A stretch of DNA of 64,000 bases from Pieris napi (GCF_905475465.1 NC_062243.1:1136001-1200000), one strand, 5' to 3'; shown: positions 45,701 through 55,635, numbered from the stretch's first letter. Numbers and translations: made by a program. Notes: generated by a model from the letters alone, not told the origin.

Positions 45701-48700
45701 ATAAAATTGAATCATTTTTATTGAATTATCACTATTTTGTATGGATTCAAAGAAAGAGTGAAACCTCATACGCATAGGCTTATCGAGTGGAAGAGATAGA
45801 TGCGGCGCTAGCGTACAATCAGCGTAACGGTACAATGAGCGTAATGGAACAATGAGCGTAACGGGACAATGAGTCATGCTTTTCGTGCGTGCAGCTGGCG
45901 TGCATCGATTTATTAGACGCTGTCACGTCAAAAATATGAAACATACAGAAATTTGATGTCTCCGTACTTTAAAGACAAGAATAAGGTTTACCTGAATGTA
46001 ATCAAACCCCAGTTCTCCATAGCGCCGCTGGAGAAATCCGGTATCGCGATCAGATCCAACTTGTCCAAGGCATAAGGCACCCCAAACACCCCTTCATAGA
46101 ACGCCAGCAATTTCGGTGTTATTGTCAACGCGTAATTAGCTTTGTGTATGAGCCCCGGTTGCGTCCAAACCCTTATTGGTTTAACTTTGTTGTCTTTTCC
46201 TGTATAATTTGTTTCTACATAGCTAAAATCTGACAGTACATAAGCAACTAAGTATGTAGACATGTTGACTGATCGTTCGAAGTGCGTCCATTGCCAACCG
46301 GGGTCTTCTGATCTGAAAAGTTTTAAAAAGATTAACTGTCAATAGGTGGCGCTGTACATTTTTTTCAAGAAATATTAGCCTAATATCGGGAAGCAAAATC
46401 TAACGACACTCGAAAGTACTAGCGAAGATACATTTACAAACATAATTATAAATCTTGGTGCCAAATGACGTTTATATTTTAACACAAAACAGTTGGTTAA
46501 ATGTAATATTCGCCAAGCCATGAAGAGAAAGTGGTCTCGAGGTTGGAATCGCATTCTACCTATATACGAGAAAAATTTTGATTGAGGAATGAATGCATTT
46601 TTTTTTAATTTGTAGTGGCCAGTAGCATTGCGCAATTTAATAAAAACTTTTTGTCAGAAAGCAAAAAAAATAAACGCGGCAACTGCGACCTCTATACTGC
46701 CTCAATGACGTTATAATAAATGCATATGTAGTATAGAAATCCTGAGTTATATAACAATTACAATGTAAATTAAAAATGTGTTTATTCATTTGACAACAAA
46801 TCATTATAATGTATAAGATTTTGAACCCTTTTAATTTAAAAATTACCTGTTTCAGGGTTCCCAGCTCTTCCATAACAAACTTAATAGTAAATTCCATAAA
46901 AATTATATCATTTTTTATTTATTCAAATTGTATTTTAATTGTAACTATGTGTCTATCTACAGAGTGGAATAATAATAATATTAATAAATTAAATATATAA
47001 AATTAATTTTAAAAACTTACATAGGCTCTTGCATAGCAACCTTCATGTTTGAGAGAACCGATATATTCTGTGGATGTGCGATGCTGATTTCAAACTTGGC
47101 TTTAAATGCAGGATCGTCAAAGCAGGGGAAGGCTGCGCGGGCTGACGTAGGTTCAAATTGAGTTGCTGCTAGCTCTCTAAAAATGGTCAATTTAAGAGTT
47201 ATTTGTTTATTAGAATATGAATAGTTTAAAAAATTTATTATCATATTATCTATGGCTCGAATGCAGAAGAAAAACATACCGTATTTCATTATTGGCATCT
47301 TTGTAACTGCTCTTATAGAAGCCAGTTAACGAATTACTAATTCTTCCTTCAAATGAGAGCTGCAGAGTATAATCTACATTTGGGTTCAACATTGTTTCTA
47401 ATGTCAATATTAATCTATCACCGGAACTGGCCTTCATTGATAGAATTTGAATATTCCGCACATGACTATGTGTTACTTGAGTTTGCAGTGTCGGTATTGT
47501 GACAGGCTCGGATTCTGTGGTTGTAGTTATAGCTTCAGTTGAATTCTCAATGTTTGTATCAGTTGCACCCTCTGTCGTAATACTTTCCGTTGCATTTTCT
47601 GTATCACGTTTAACCCTGTCTGCTTTTAATGTATCTACTTCTTCATAAATTTGTTCAGTTAAGGTTGCATTTTTAATTATTAAACCTTTTGAGTGTAATA
47701 TTATTTCTTTGACTTTTTGCTTGGCATGTATTGTGATGTATGCATTTCCAGTGAAAAGTGACTGATTTAAATCTGCTTTTATTTTTAGTCTGTAGAAGCT
47801 TGGCACAACTGTTGAGGGAAGTCTCAAGTCTGGTGCCGGTGAACTTGATTGACCAAAAGGCTCTGCTTCATTCCAGAAGTCTTCTGACTTTTGCGCAACC
47901 TGTAAAAGTTAAGGCTGAATTTTAATTTTGCACAAAGAATAGAAATAATAAATGTTTGTAGTCAACTAGTGACCAGGTATTATCAAAATTTTCTTTAAGA
48001 AATTTTAATAAGAACAGGGCATAAAGCATCTTAAGACTTTACTAAGCTATGTATTCAAGGAAAAATTACACTCTGTTTTGGGGGACTTAAGGAAGGAAAT
48101 GTCTATTCAAAACTTAATTTTTCCTTATAGGACAATTAAGATAATTTTAAACTTCACAATAAAACAACATGAAAATGGATAATGTTAAATGAAATTTATT
48201 TATTAATTCTCAAAATTATAAGAGTTATATTTATTTTAATTATTTAATATTAGATCTTTTATCATTTGATCACTGGTATATAAAAACGACAGAAAAAAAT
48301 GAATTGCGGCTACCACATCCTTGATTGAGAATTAAAAAGGTTTTTATTTTTTTTACATAATGGTGTGCTACGTTTAGCTCATTACTTACATTGTTACTCT
48401 CACACCTCACTATAAAATGTAATGCTAAATATACAAATAGTGTTTTTAACACATATAACAACATATTATTAACCGGTTTATATTTAAGTTTATGTTTATT
48501 AAAATACTTTGTTTACGACCAAAATATATTATAATTTGAGTATTAAAATCTTTGGTATTAGTTACACATTATAATTTGTAAATGTCAACACATTATTTTA
48601 TATTATTTACTAAATTTATTCGATTAATTATTAACTACAAACGAGAACAACTGCGAGTGTTCGTTTGAATTTTGATATTTACGAACATAAAGTGACATTT

Positions 48701-49705
48701 GAGTTTTGACACTTGACAAATAGTAGCTTAAAGTATGCCCTTGATCCAGAAAATATGAAAAAATCCTACGATTTTGAAGTGATAACTAGGTATGTTTTTG
48801 CCGAAAAATTAATTAACGTATAATATAAATATACAATTAAAATTCATTATGTAAAGCTATTTCGTCACTACACTCTCCACAAGTCTCGTCGCAAAATCAC
48901 AATTACAACAGAATAGCATAAGAATTTGACCTTAGTAGGAATATTATTATCATTAGGGCAAAGGGCGATATTTTAACGCAAATTCGCTTACGTAATTCAC
49001 CGATAAAATTTGTTAATTCATAAAATTATTAGGCTTTATCTATAGGTTATCACAACTTTGATATCTACAGTAAAAGATATTTATAAGACAATAAAAAGCA
49101 CGACATAATAATTAACTAATGTCTAAAATAATAAAATTTGTGAAAAATGCTTCTAAACATATCTCATCTACTTCTATTACATCATAATCTAATCTATGAT
49201 CAAGCCAAAAGCTCAACTGCCGAATTGTGAGATATATTCGAGGTAATTGTAATGGACACCGAAGATAGCTGATGTGAGTTGACTTCTATATTTTTTGGAC
49301 TCTTTACATTGATATACAAAAAACCCTAGATACTCAGTCTCGAATAAAAGTAACGCTCGAAAGTGTCCCGAAACACTATTTCTGTCCCTTTCTATAATGT
49401 CTTTCTATAATGTAAATCTTTATATATATCAATGACTCTTTAATTGTAGAGATGCTAATTAGCATATCTGTTAATAAAAATACCTCAATAACGTCTAGCA
49501 AAAAATTCTAAATTAAAATTACCGTATAGTAAGTGATGTAATAGACGATAATTCCAACTAGAGCGGCTACCAAGGCAGCACAGATGACGAAGCCGACACA
49601 AATGCAGGTGGTTATAAAGATTCCGCCTTTTCTCTCATAGTGGATTGCTGGGTCACCGTGTGTTTCATATGCTAGGAACTGCTGCCGACTGCGTGATAGC
49701 GACAT
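36739..49705 (-). CDS. M1-family aminopeptidase N, type II membrane isoform (14 coding exons)
   Basis: Exons: 49523-49705, 47280-47899, 47021-47176, 45992-46312, 45235-45418, 44641-44876, 43148-43328, 42283-42481, 41492-41766, 40400-40590, 39358-39525, 37591-37804, 37098-37245, 36739-36830. Phases agree at every junction; 3168 nt, 1055 aa. Residues 29-57 form one membrane helix after a short basic cytosolic tail. The exopeptidase motif GAMENWGL is at 416-423, the zinc site HELAHQW at 452-458 with the third ligand Glu475 (NEGFATY), and the catalytic Tyr537 in ISYAKGA: a complete gluzincin active site. The ERAP1-like C-terminal domain follows. The C-terminus is polar and N-glycosylation-rich (QNITIKISDNTTAST) with no GPI-addition hydrophobic tail, unlike the gut APNs of Lepidoptera. 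Exon 2 carries a Thr/Glu-rich insertion and an RVKR site. Role: removes N-terminal residues from peptides outside the cell. The ATG exon has an upstream acceptor (CCAG at about 49716), so a non-coding 5' exon exists further upstream. Confidence 0.94.
37098..37245 (-). other. Penultimate coding exon of the aminopeptidase: acceptor choice
   Basis: Two AG sites lie close together. Using the one before TTAAAAAGA (exon start 37245) keeps the frame and gives LKRFAMQHKERLLP and later LRIDWIQTYSRGINNW, the expected C-terminal M1 helix. Using the AG eight bases downstream would create a stop after 24 codons, so it was discarded. Confidence 0.8.
38041..38295 (+). mobile_element. CR1/Jockey-like LINE 3' end
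   Basis: 'gcaattaaaaagagtggcag', 'tttctgttgacgttcataa', 'acttggttacctatacgaat' and a TTTGAGTT tail, closely similar to 60130-60325. In an aminopeptidase intron, antisense. Confidence 0.75.
38475..38710. repeat. Unclassified dispersed repeat
   Basis: 38475-38535 resembles 63941-64000 ('cgtcacattt...ttatgct.gacgc'), and 38640-38700 resembles 61320-61400 ('ttgttcc.atacg..ttccttatc'). Type unknown. Confidence 0.4.
38831..39286. mobile_element. TIR element (~456 bp)
   Basis: Left end TACAGTGACAACTCTTTATA and right end (reversed) TACAGAGTAAAGTCTTTATA match with a few changes, both followed by ACG; subterminal 'gttataacga' repeats. No ORF. Possibly a pogo/Tigger-derived MITE. In an aminopeptidase intron. 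Confidence 0.65.
39925..40370 (+). mobile_element. LINE 3' end interrupted by a SINE
   Basis: 39925-40015 encodes the MWNQ...VFPNQFDLGSFKKRAYQF segment of the SFKKRAY LINE. The expected tail resumes at about 40280 ('ctctggcattgatagtgtc', 'gcggtatcacttaacatcag') and ends 'ctgcccgtttgccccctgtt' plus an A run at 40370. SINE family B sits between. Confidence 0.75.
40026..40265 (+). mobile_element. tRNA-derived SINE, family B
   Basis: tRNA-like head with A-box-like TTGGTCTAGTGGTTAG and B box GGTTCGATCCCC (40069-40080), then a body unlike family A ('tgagcatttggtgttgtgat', 'ccgttccgagtacccataac') and a short AT-rich end. Nested in the LINE fragment. Confidence 0.8.
40687..40936. mobile_element. TIR element with G-rich interior (~250 bp)
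   Basis: Left end GGGAGCGTTCAAGTATTACA is inverted at the right end (TGTAATACTTGAACGCCC). The interior holds a 15-base G run (40884-40898) and repeated 'cgttac' motifs. In an aminopeptidase intron. Confidence 0.7.
41129..41320 (+). mobile_element. mariner-like element, 5' end fragment
   Basis: TIR-like CTGGGTGGCGCAAAAGTACT followed about 110 bp later by the start of a transposase (MDRFTPQERGIIVSMFLRNN). It is truncated after about 25 codons and followed by a LINE tail remnant (41320-41365). Confidence 0.65.
42698..42712. repeat. Poly(C) tract of 15
   Basis: Homopolymer C run in the intron upstream of the 42283-42481 exon. Confidence 0.8.
42793..43077 (-). mobile_element. SINE family A, near full length
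   Basis: Reverse copy with the 'ggcgctacaacc' tail at its low-coordinate end and the 'gagagtcgcacgc' A-box side at the other; B box diverged. In an aminopeptidase intron, sense orientation. Confidence 0.85.
43395..43458 (+). mobile_element. CR1/Jockey-like LINE tail remnant
   Basis: 'tttttgacgatcataagtgtac' and TTTTTGACGTTGA end; only the last 60 bp of the family remain. Confidence 0.65.
43636..43690. mobile_element. hAT-like terminal fragment (possible)
   Basis: CAGTGTTTCCCAACGTGGGG resembles terminal repeats of hAT elements. No matching second end was found nearby. Confidence 0.35.
44190..44545 (+). mobile_element. LINE ORF2 C-terminus and 3' UTR, truncated
   Basis: Plus-strand translation reads NKIPEALLSLPLNKCKKCIK and then KAYYKVNDYLVDKRAW, typical of the end of a CR1-like ORF2, followed by 'gagagttctttacgccggtt' and a poly(A) run at 44540. 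In an aminopeptidase intron, antisense. Confidence 0.7.
45028..45142 (+). mobile_element. LINE 3'-end fragment (family SFKKRAY)
   Basis: 'aaaaggccggcaacgcactc', 'gagtgtccatggggagcggt', 'gagcctcctgcccgtttgcc'. In an aminopeptidase intron. Confidence 0.75.
45525..45605 (+). mobile_element. SINE family A fragment
   Basis: 'gacatgtgtcaggcgcagaa' followed by 'ggctgatcacctccttgcct', middle of the SINE body. Confidence 0.55.
45610..45890 (-). mobile_element. Second copy of the tandem-unit repeat (see 30525)
   Basis: Reverse copy: 'cggacgatagtttaacgtga', 'tgaattatcactattttgta', then three to four 'agcgtaacgggacaatg' units at 45825-45872. In an aminopeptidase intron. Confidence 0.7.
47474..47638 (-). 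other. Thr/Glu-rich insertion with RVKR site in the aminopeptidase
   Basis: Within coding exon 2 the N-terminal M1 domain is interrupted by about 55 residues rich in Thr, Glu and Asn, with several N-x-S/T sequons (for example ENATES). RVKR, a proprotein-convertase consensus, is encoded at 47606-47617 (residues 156-159 of the membrane isoform). Beta-strand sequence resumes with NIQILSM. Confidence 0.75.
48390..48464 (-). CDS. Alternative first coding exon of the aminopeptidase (signal peptide)
   Basis: ATG at 48464-48462 opens 25 codons (MLLYVLKTLFVYLALHFIVRC, then ESNN) ending exactly at a consensus donor GTAAGT (48384-48389) in phase 0. The common exon 2 (47899) begins in phase 0, so splicing yields an in-frame 1019-aa protein. 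The peptide has a short n-region, a hydrophobic core and a plausible cleavage site after the Cys/Glu region, so this form would enter the secretory pathway without the type II anchor encoded at 49523-49705. The two exons cannot both be used, since the distal one has no internal acceptor that would keep its hydrophobic segment. Support is phase, donor and hydrophobicity; no transcript evidence. Confidence 0.7.
49523..49705 (-). CDS. First coding exon of the aminopeptidase, membrane-anchor version
   Basis: 61 codons ending in phase 0 at a GTAATT donor. It encodes a cytosolic tail (MSLSRSRQQFLAYETHGD...), the stop-transfer-free helix CICVGFVICAALVAALVG and a short Tyr/Thr stem. A splice acceptor (TTTCCAG) lies about 11 bases before the ATG, implying an upstream untranslated exon. 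Confidence 0.85.
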
Positions 49706-49979
49706 CTTTTTTTCTGGAAAGTAAGAGTAAATACTTTATATTTATTTATTAAAGTTCAACACATCATAATATGCTCAATCTCCATTCTACAGTATACTCG
49801 TATTTTACGTGCTATCTATTCTAAAATACATGACAATTATGGTGAATATAAATGTTACAAAAAATAAACAATAAATTAAGTATGAATAAAGAAATCCAGA
49901 ATCAAAATATTGTAACCATAATATATATTCTATACTATTCTACAATGTTTGTTCCTTAATCAAGTTTAGTCACAAGTAC

Positions 49980-50462
49980 ATTTTATTTATTTACACTTTG
50001 TTGCATTACAATATAAAAATTTAACATAATTTAATTTAAGATCAGTCACGTCAGTTAGTAGTTATTATGAAAGTTAGGGATACGATGTGGACAGGTAATG
50101 TTTGTACAGAAGAAATTTAAAGGAAGATAGAGAAGGAGCTAAGCGAATAGGGGGCGGGAAGTGAATTCCATAGCCTAACTGCAGAGACCTTAAAGGATTC
50201 GCCAAGAAAGGAGAAGTTATGAGATGGGATTTCAAGGATATAGTTTTCGGAAGAGCGTAAGCTATAGTTATGGGATCCCAAAAATTTGAAATCATTTTTG
50301 AGATAGGAAGGAGTTTTAGGGTTGAACAGGATGGAATGAAAGATTTACCTATAATATCTCTCTGAAAAAGTCTGTGCGAAAATTTAAATGTAAAGCAGTT
50401 TCTCAGTAAACGTACTAAGGAAATTAGTAACAACACTATAAAATAAACTGTTTTACGAATTA
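49980..50462 (-). mobile_element. LINE ORF2 C-terminal fragment, reversed
   Basis: Minus-strand frame contains LQLGYGIHFPPPIRLAPSLS and SSFKFLLYKHYL, the 'W/F-N-x-I/L-P-P-x-I-R ... SFK' end of Jockey/R1-like ORF2 proteins, then a 3' UTR ending near 49980 in 'aaataaataaaatgt'. 5'-truncated. Confidence 0.65.
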
Positions 50463-50937
50463 TAAATACTTTTTTTATGAGGCAAAGTGAAAGGAGGTAG
50501 GTTCTATAGCTCTACATACCATACCAGTAGTGTCAAAGAGTTTAAATTATTTGTCAATGTTTCCTTGTAATATTAAACAAATTGTTTTACAGTACAGTAT
50601 AACATTAATTAGCATCTAATGTTAAGAAAACCGGTCGATTGTTATCACTGATATATAGCATTTAAATTACCATGTAATATATAGCTAGTGGTATGTGTTT
50701 GTATTATTATCGCACACCTGCTCCTTAGCGAATCGCTTGTATGCGGGTCGCGATAAAACTCGTAACTGTTATGCACTTTCGTACAACCAAAGACAATTGA
50801 AGTATTTACTATATACCGCCGTATTTGGAACGCATTTGTATTCTTAAATGAAAAATTATCTGCCATACATATGACAAATTCTGGGCGTCTAATCTATTGC
50901 GCGTTATGGATTTTAATATCACTATGAAGCTGGTGTA

Positions 50938-51205
50938 GAGCAGGGTTGGTCTAGTGGCTTCAGCGTGCGACTCTCATCCCTGAGGTCGTAGGTTCGATCC
51001 CCGGCTGTGCACCAATGGACTTTCTTTCTATGTGCGCATTACATTCGCTCGATGAAGGAAACCATTGTAAGGAAACCGGGTTGCCTTAGATCGACGGCGT
51101 GTGTCAGGCACAGGTGGCGGTGATCACCTATTTGCCTGTTAGATTGAAATGATCATGAAACAGATACAGAAATCTGAGGCCAGACCTAAAAAGATTGTAA
51201 CTGGT
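50938..51205 (+). mobile_element. SINE family A, full length
   Basis: Complete head: A box in 'ggttggtctagtggcttcag', B box GGTTCGATCCCC at 50992-51003, 'ctgtgcaccaatggactttc', ending 'aaaaagattgtaactgg'. Best-preserved copy for building a consensus. Confidence 0.9.
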
Positions 51206-51461
51206 GTAAAAAGTTAGAGTATTATTATTTAAATAGAAAATATCAACGTTTATGTCTTCATAGTCACGAGTTAGCCTATCTTCTAGAAGGTAAACACACC
51301 AAGTTAGATTTCAGAGCTGTCAAACCGATATTGCTAACTTAATGGGAGGAAGTCATATCTTAGGTGTTTCGACTTTAAGTATAAGAATGTACTGAAATTT
51401 TTTTTGTTCTCAAACATCACACATACAAGAAGGACAATCAGATATTTATGAAGGTATTATA

Positions 51462-52389
51462 CAGGGTGGCGCAATAGAACGTGCATTTATTAAGTATAGG
51501 CTAAAAAAATAAATACAAAAGGTATAGTTGAAATGAAATATAGGATGATTAGGTAATTAAATGAAGTTTTTTTTTTAAAAGTAATATCATCTAAATGACG
51601 GCCCTCCCGAAGACGACACTCCTCTAAACAAGAACGCAGATTTGTGAAAACTCTTGTCAATAAATCTGGGGTGATAATAGCTGCCATCTCCCCACGGATA
51701 TTTTCCTTCAGCTGACTGATGTTCCTCAGTCAGCTTAAGCCTCAAAATGAAACATCAAAAACCACTGCATAGTCCGAAAGTAACAGCAGCAATCTCAAGC
51801 AAAGGAATGATTGGCCCTTTCTTCTTTGAAGATTCATGAGGACGAAACATCACCGCTATGTTGCGATGTTAGAGGGATATTTGACTCCAGAACTTGCGAG
51901 ATCGAGAATGGCGAATAAGAGGACTTCGTTCCAACAAGGAGCGACCTGTCACACATCAAATGTCTCTATGGCGGTTGTGAGACAGATGTTTCCTGCAAGA
52001 CTAATTTCCAAAAGAGGTGATATCCCTTGGCCCCCACGTAGCCCTGACTTGACGCCTCCTGACTTTTTTTTTGGGTATGTATTTGTGGCGACACCTCAAA
52101 CATAAAGTCTACATGAACAATCCGAGGAACATCAGTCAGCTAACGGAAAATATCCGTGGGGAGATGGCAGCTATTATCATCCCAGATTTATTGACAAGAG
52201 TTTTCACAAATCTGCGTTCTTGTTTAGAGGAGTGTCGTCTTCGGGAGGGTCGTCATTTAGATGATGTTATTTTTAAAAAATAAACTTCATTTAATTACCT
52301 AATCGTCCTATATTTTATTTCAACTATACCTTTTGTATTTATTTTTTTAGCCTATACTTAATAAATGCACGTTCTATTGCGCCACCCTG
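51462..52389 (+). mobile_element. Fold-back mariner derivative with 266-bp inverted arms
   Basis: Flanked by TA dinucleotides (51460-51461 and 52390-52391). Arms 51462-51727 and 52124-52389 are near-perfect inverted copies starting CAGGGTGGCGCAATAGAACG. The right arm contains the C-terminal part of a mariner transposase (LRSCLEECRLREGRHLDD), so the left arm is a reversed duplicate of that 3' end and the real 5' end is missing. The centre (51728-52123) retains degenerate DDE-domain sequence: SKGMIGPFFFEDS, HRYVAMLEGYLTPEL, SVSMAVVRQ-type and WPPRSPDLTPPDFFFGY with a stop and frameshifts. Confidence 0.9.
51836..52283 (+). pseudogene. mariner transposase fragment
   Basis: Two frames: 51836-52105 (catalytic-domain piece including RSPDLTPPDFFFGY) and 52071-52283 (YLWRHLKHKVYMNN to the end). 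A frameshift joins them near 52075 and the N-terminal helix-turn-helix half is absent, so it cannot make an active enzyme. Confidence 0.85.
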
Positions 52390-53163
52390 TAGAAAGGATT
52401 TACACTTGTGTGTGTGTGTGTGTGTGAAAATAACATGAGAAGTTATGAAGCCGCAGCGCTAACCAGATCCATGCAACTTCCTCACAATCGAGTAGCCCGC
52501 AATATCGCAGCATAAAACTCACTTTGTATTTTAGAAGTCGCATGGGTCCAAGCATCCGCTAATATACACTGTACATACATATTTATGTAGGAATAATAAT
52601 AGCAAATATTTAACACAGCAAGCTTTCTAAAACTCGGCGAAAGGTCTCCATGGAGTTGCTGAAAATGTTTAGCGAATCATTTTTCATCACAGTTTTATTG
52701 TTACTTCAACACTTTCTATTCAAAGAACCATTTAACGATGAGCTCAAGCAAGTTTGTCCTTGTTCGTCGCATAGTAGCCGCATATACATATTATATGTTT
52801 AATAGCAAAGAAGCGCATTATTACCGCGTTAGATAATGGTAAAAAGATTACAAAAATGAGTAAATGTAAATAGTTGTTTACATTTAAACAAGATAACAGT
52901 GATTCATTTTTATTAACACGTTTAGCATAAATGCGATAGTTTCATTTCGAATAGGCATATAAAGAATATGACTCATGAACTTGCTGATGTGAGTTAGAAG
53001 ACAGAAATCATAGCTGCGTAAGGTTTTAGGTTGCAGAGCATTGGCTGCATTAGGAGAAGTCCATTATACTAAACAAGAGTACAATAGATATGTGGAGGAA
53101 CTTCCTAAGCGTGTTTCAGGGTATGACGCCGTCGCACTCATTAGTAGAATGTAGATGTCGCTA

Positions 53164-53544
53164 TCTTATATATAAAATTCTCCTGTCACAATGTTAGTTA
53201 CCATACTCCTCCGAAACTGCTCGACCGATTTGTATCAAATTTTATATGCATATTCAGTAGGTCTGAAAATCGGCTACTATCTATTTTTTATACCCCTAAG
53301 TGATAAGGGTTGTCCACCCCTAACATTTTATTTTTTTATGATAAGATCAACCCCTTTTTTTTGTTATTTATGACTTGAACTCTGAGGTTTAATAGTGAAA
53401 ATTCACAGAACAACCTAAAAAGTTTTTATTCCGGAAAACCGAACAGTCTCTGGGGTAGCATAGCAACATTACCCATGTTTGTATGTACTAAAGAGGTAAG
53501 TAAAATCACATTACGGAGAAACGATGTTCGCGGAAGCAGCTAGT
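53164..53544 (+). mobile_element. Helitron-like non-autonomous element
   Basis: Starts TCTTATATATAAAATTCTC and ends GCAGCTAGT; contains 'ctcctccgaaactgctcgac' and 'attcagtaggtctgaaaatc', which recur in related form at 56051. TC start and CTAGT end without TIRs fit Helitron-like families of moths and butterflies. Confidence 0.55.
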
Positions 53545-53724
53545 AGATATATAATATTTTAGTTATTATATTTTAAGGTTAGTTATTGTTTTTCTGTTAT
53601 TAACTAAAACGTAGATGAACAGGATTACTCACAGAAAATTATGAAAATGATGTTTTGCGAAATACATTGCTAATATTGAATAAAGCTTAAATCTTAGTTA
53701 TATGTATTTTATATACTAATAATA

Positions 53725-54687
53725 GGGTAGACCGAGGCGAATCGGATCACAGGGCGAATCGGATCAAAATTAGAAATGTGTTGATAATTCAAATATCACA
53801 TTCACATAGAACGCACTCAACCGGCGTTTTGTGTCTCTCCATTTACTGAGCACCTCCCGACATAAGCAGTATTTCGATCGCGCTTGTGGATCAGTGGCAA
53901 TGCCGCTCGTCAGCCACTCGGTTTTTTGTGTGTGTCGCAATTTGGCGCTCATCTAAGGTTACGTACTTACGTTTTCTTTGTGTCATATGACGGATTTGTC
54001 TTAAAATTTAACTACTTTGGTTTATATTGCTAAGCAAGGTGTTAATATTGAAGAACCAATTCGCTTTTAAGTATAATCTTAGAGGTTAACGTCTAACATA
54101 TTTATTTCAAAAGTCTTAATTATGGGGCTAATCGGATCATATCCTTAGAGGCGAATTGGATGATACTTTTAAACTGATTTATTAAATGTTTGAGGTTATT
54201 GATTCATATTTATTTCATGACCACCGGAGAATGGTGTCAAGAAAAAATGAAAGAGGCTGTAAATTAAGTCCAGAACAAAGAGTTGACCTTGCGTAAAGCT
54301 GCTAAGAGTTTTTCAGTACCGTTCACGAGCTAACAGAAAAAAAGGACCATAATATATATGTGAATTATGTGCCAATAATTAAAATTGATCTTATTATTAT
54401 ATATTTTTACTGATTCCAAAGTTATTTAACACTATACTTTAAAATTTTGTTATATTTTGTGCACGATCCGATTCACCCCGAGAGTTGGGGCGAATCGGAT
54501 ATTTTCCTTTTTTTCGTTTTTAATAGCTAATTAAGAGAATATATGTATGATTTAAGTTTTAAAATATTTATTTCATAGGTAATTGTTACTTCTTACGATT
54601 TTATCAATAAAAATAACATTATATAGCACTTTAGTATGATTTACTCAACCTCAAAGAAAAAGTGATCCGATTCGCCTCGGTCTACTA
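53725..54687. mobile_element. TIR element (~960 bp) with subterminal repeats
   Basis: Ends GTAGACCGAGGCGAATCGGA (left) and its inverse at 54664-54685. The motif GCGAATCGGAT or a close variant recurs inside (53753, 54131 diverged, 54166 and 54491). TA flanks on both sides. No transposase recognisable; a 60-codon minus frame at 53770-53952 is not convincing. Confidence 0.8.
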
Positions 54688-54799
54688 TAAGTGGTCCTTC
54701 AATTTGTATGGATATTGATCTCATAACTATATCTGTTTCATTAATCACTTCCAATATAGGCTTTTTATTTATGAACTTATATTTATCATCATCAATTCC

Positions 54800-54972
54800 G
54801 TGCCTGATTCACGCCGACTTTTTGGGTCTAAGGTCTAAGGTTCCTTCACCGTTCGAGTGAATATTAAATGCGCACATAGAAAATCCATTGGTGCAAAGCC
54901 GGGGATCAAATCTACGACCTCAGGGATGAGAGTCGCACGCTGAAGCCACAAGGCCTCTAAAACACTGCTCTT
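54800..54972 (-). mobile_element. SINE family A fragment
   Basis: Head half of the SINE in reverse ('gccggggatcaaatctacga', 'gatgagagtcgcacgctgaa'). Confidence 0.75.
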
Positions 54973-55249
54973 AACTGCCATCAAAAACATAACTTGTAAA
55001 ATCACCAAGTCTCGAAACGTAGTTCTTCTACGGTAAAAAGTTGTGAGATCCATGTAATACCAAGTCGGTTAATTTATTCAGACCCTACTTAAGGAACCTT
55101 CTGTCTTAAGTTATTACGTAAATAGCTAACCTAACAACATCGTAAACTAACAGTATCAATATTACAAATCCTTTATGTTTTATATAAATACATTGACTTG
55201 GCTCCGTCAACAAACTCTGTTACCTTAGGTCTTTTTACAGATACCGTAA

Positions 55250-55635
55250 TCTTCTAATACATATATATAAATGCCGTGTCATGTTGTTTGTCCGCTATGG
55301 ACTCCTAAACTACTTAACCGATTTCAATCAAATTTTCACACCGTGAGCAGTTTGGTCTAACTTAAAAGATAGGATAGCTGATATCTTAATTTATACCCGC
55401 AATTTTATTTTATTGCAGATTATTTGTTTAATATTTGAAAGTCACAATTCTAACAGATGGCGCTGTGTTGAAAGTACCGACGTTTCACATAAGCTACAAT
55501 TTAATGACATAAATCCCTAAAAATCATGGTAGTCCCCATGACTGGTGTTCTCCTACCCTTTACCTCGAATAGTTTACTACTATTTAATATAACAAAAAAA
55601 CATAGACACTGACACTCTTGGCCGAGTCTGCTAGT
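55250..55635 (+). mobile_element. Helitron-like element
   Basis: 'cttctaatacatatatataa' at the start and GAGTCTGCTAGT at the end, with the 'ctcctaaactacttaaccga' block near the 5' end. No ORF. Confidence 0.5.

Larger units (their letters stand above)
51410..52610. mobile_element. Repeat copy interrupted by the fold-back mariner
   Basis: 51410-51461 and 52392-52610 together resemble 28790-28900 and 29018-29115. A (TG)n run sits at 52405-52424. Confidence 0.55.

Noticed and set aside
46848..46867. Possible micro-exon of the aminopeptidase between 47021 and 46312
   Set aside because: It has an AG and a GTAATT donor, but its 20 bases would break the frame; joining 47021 directly to 46312 gives the expected M1 sequence (ISEDPGWQWTHFERS).
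50938..51010. tRNA-like sequence with A and B boxes
   Set aside because: Same head recurs in about ten copies with a shared downstream body, so it is a SINE, not a tRNA gene.
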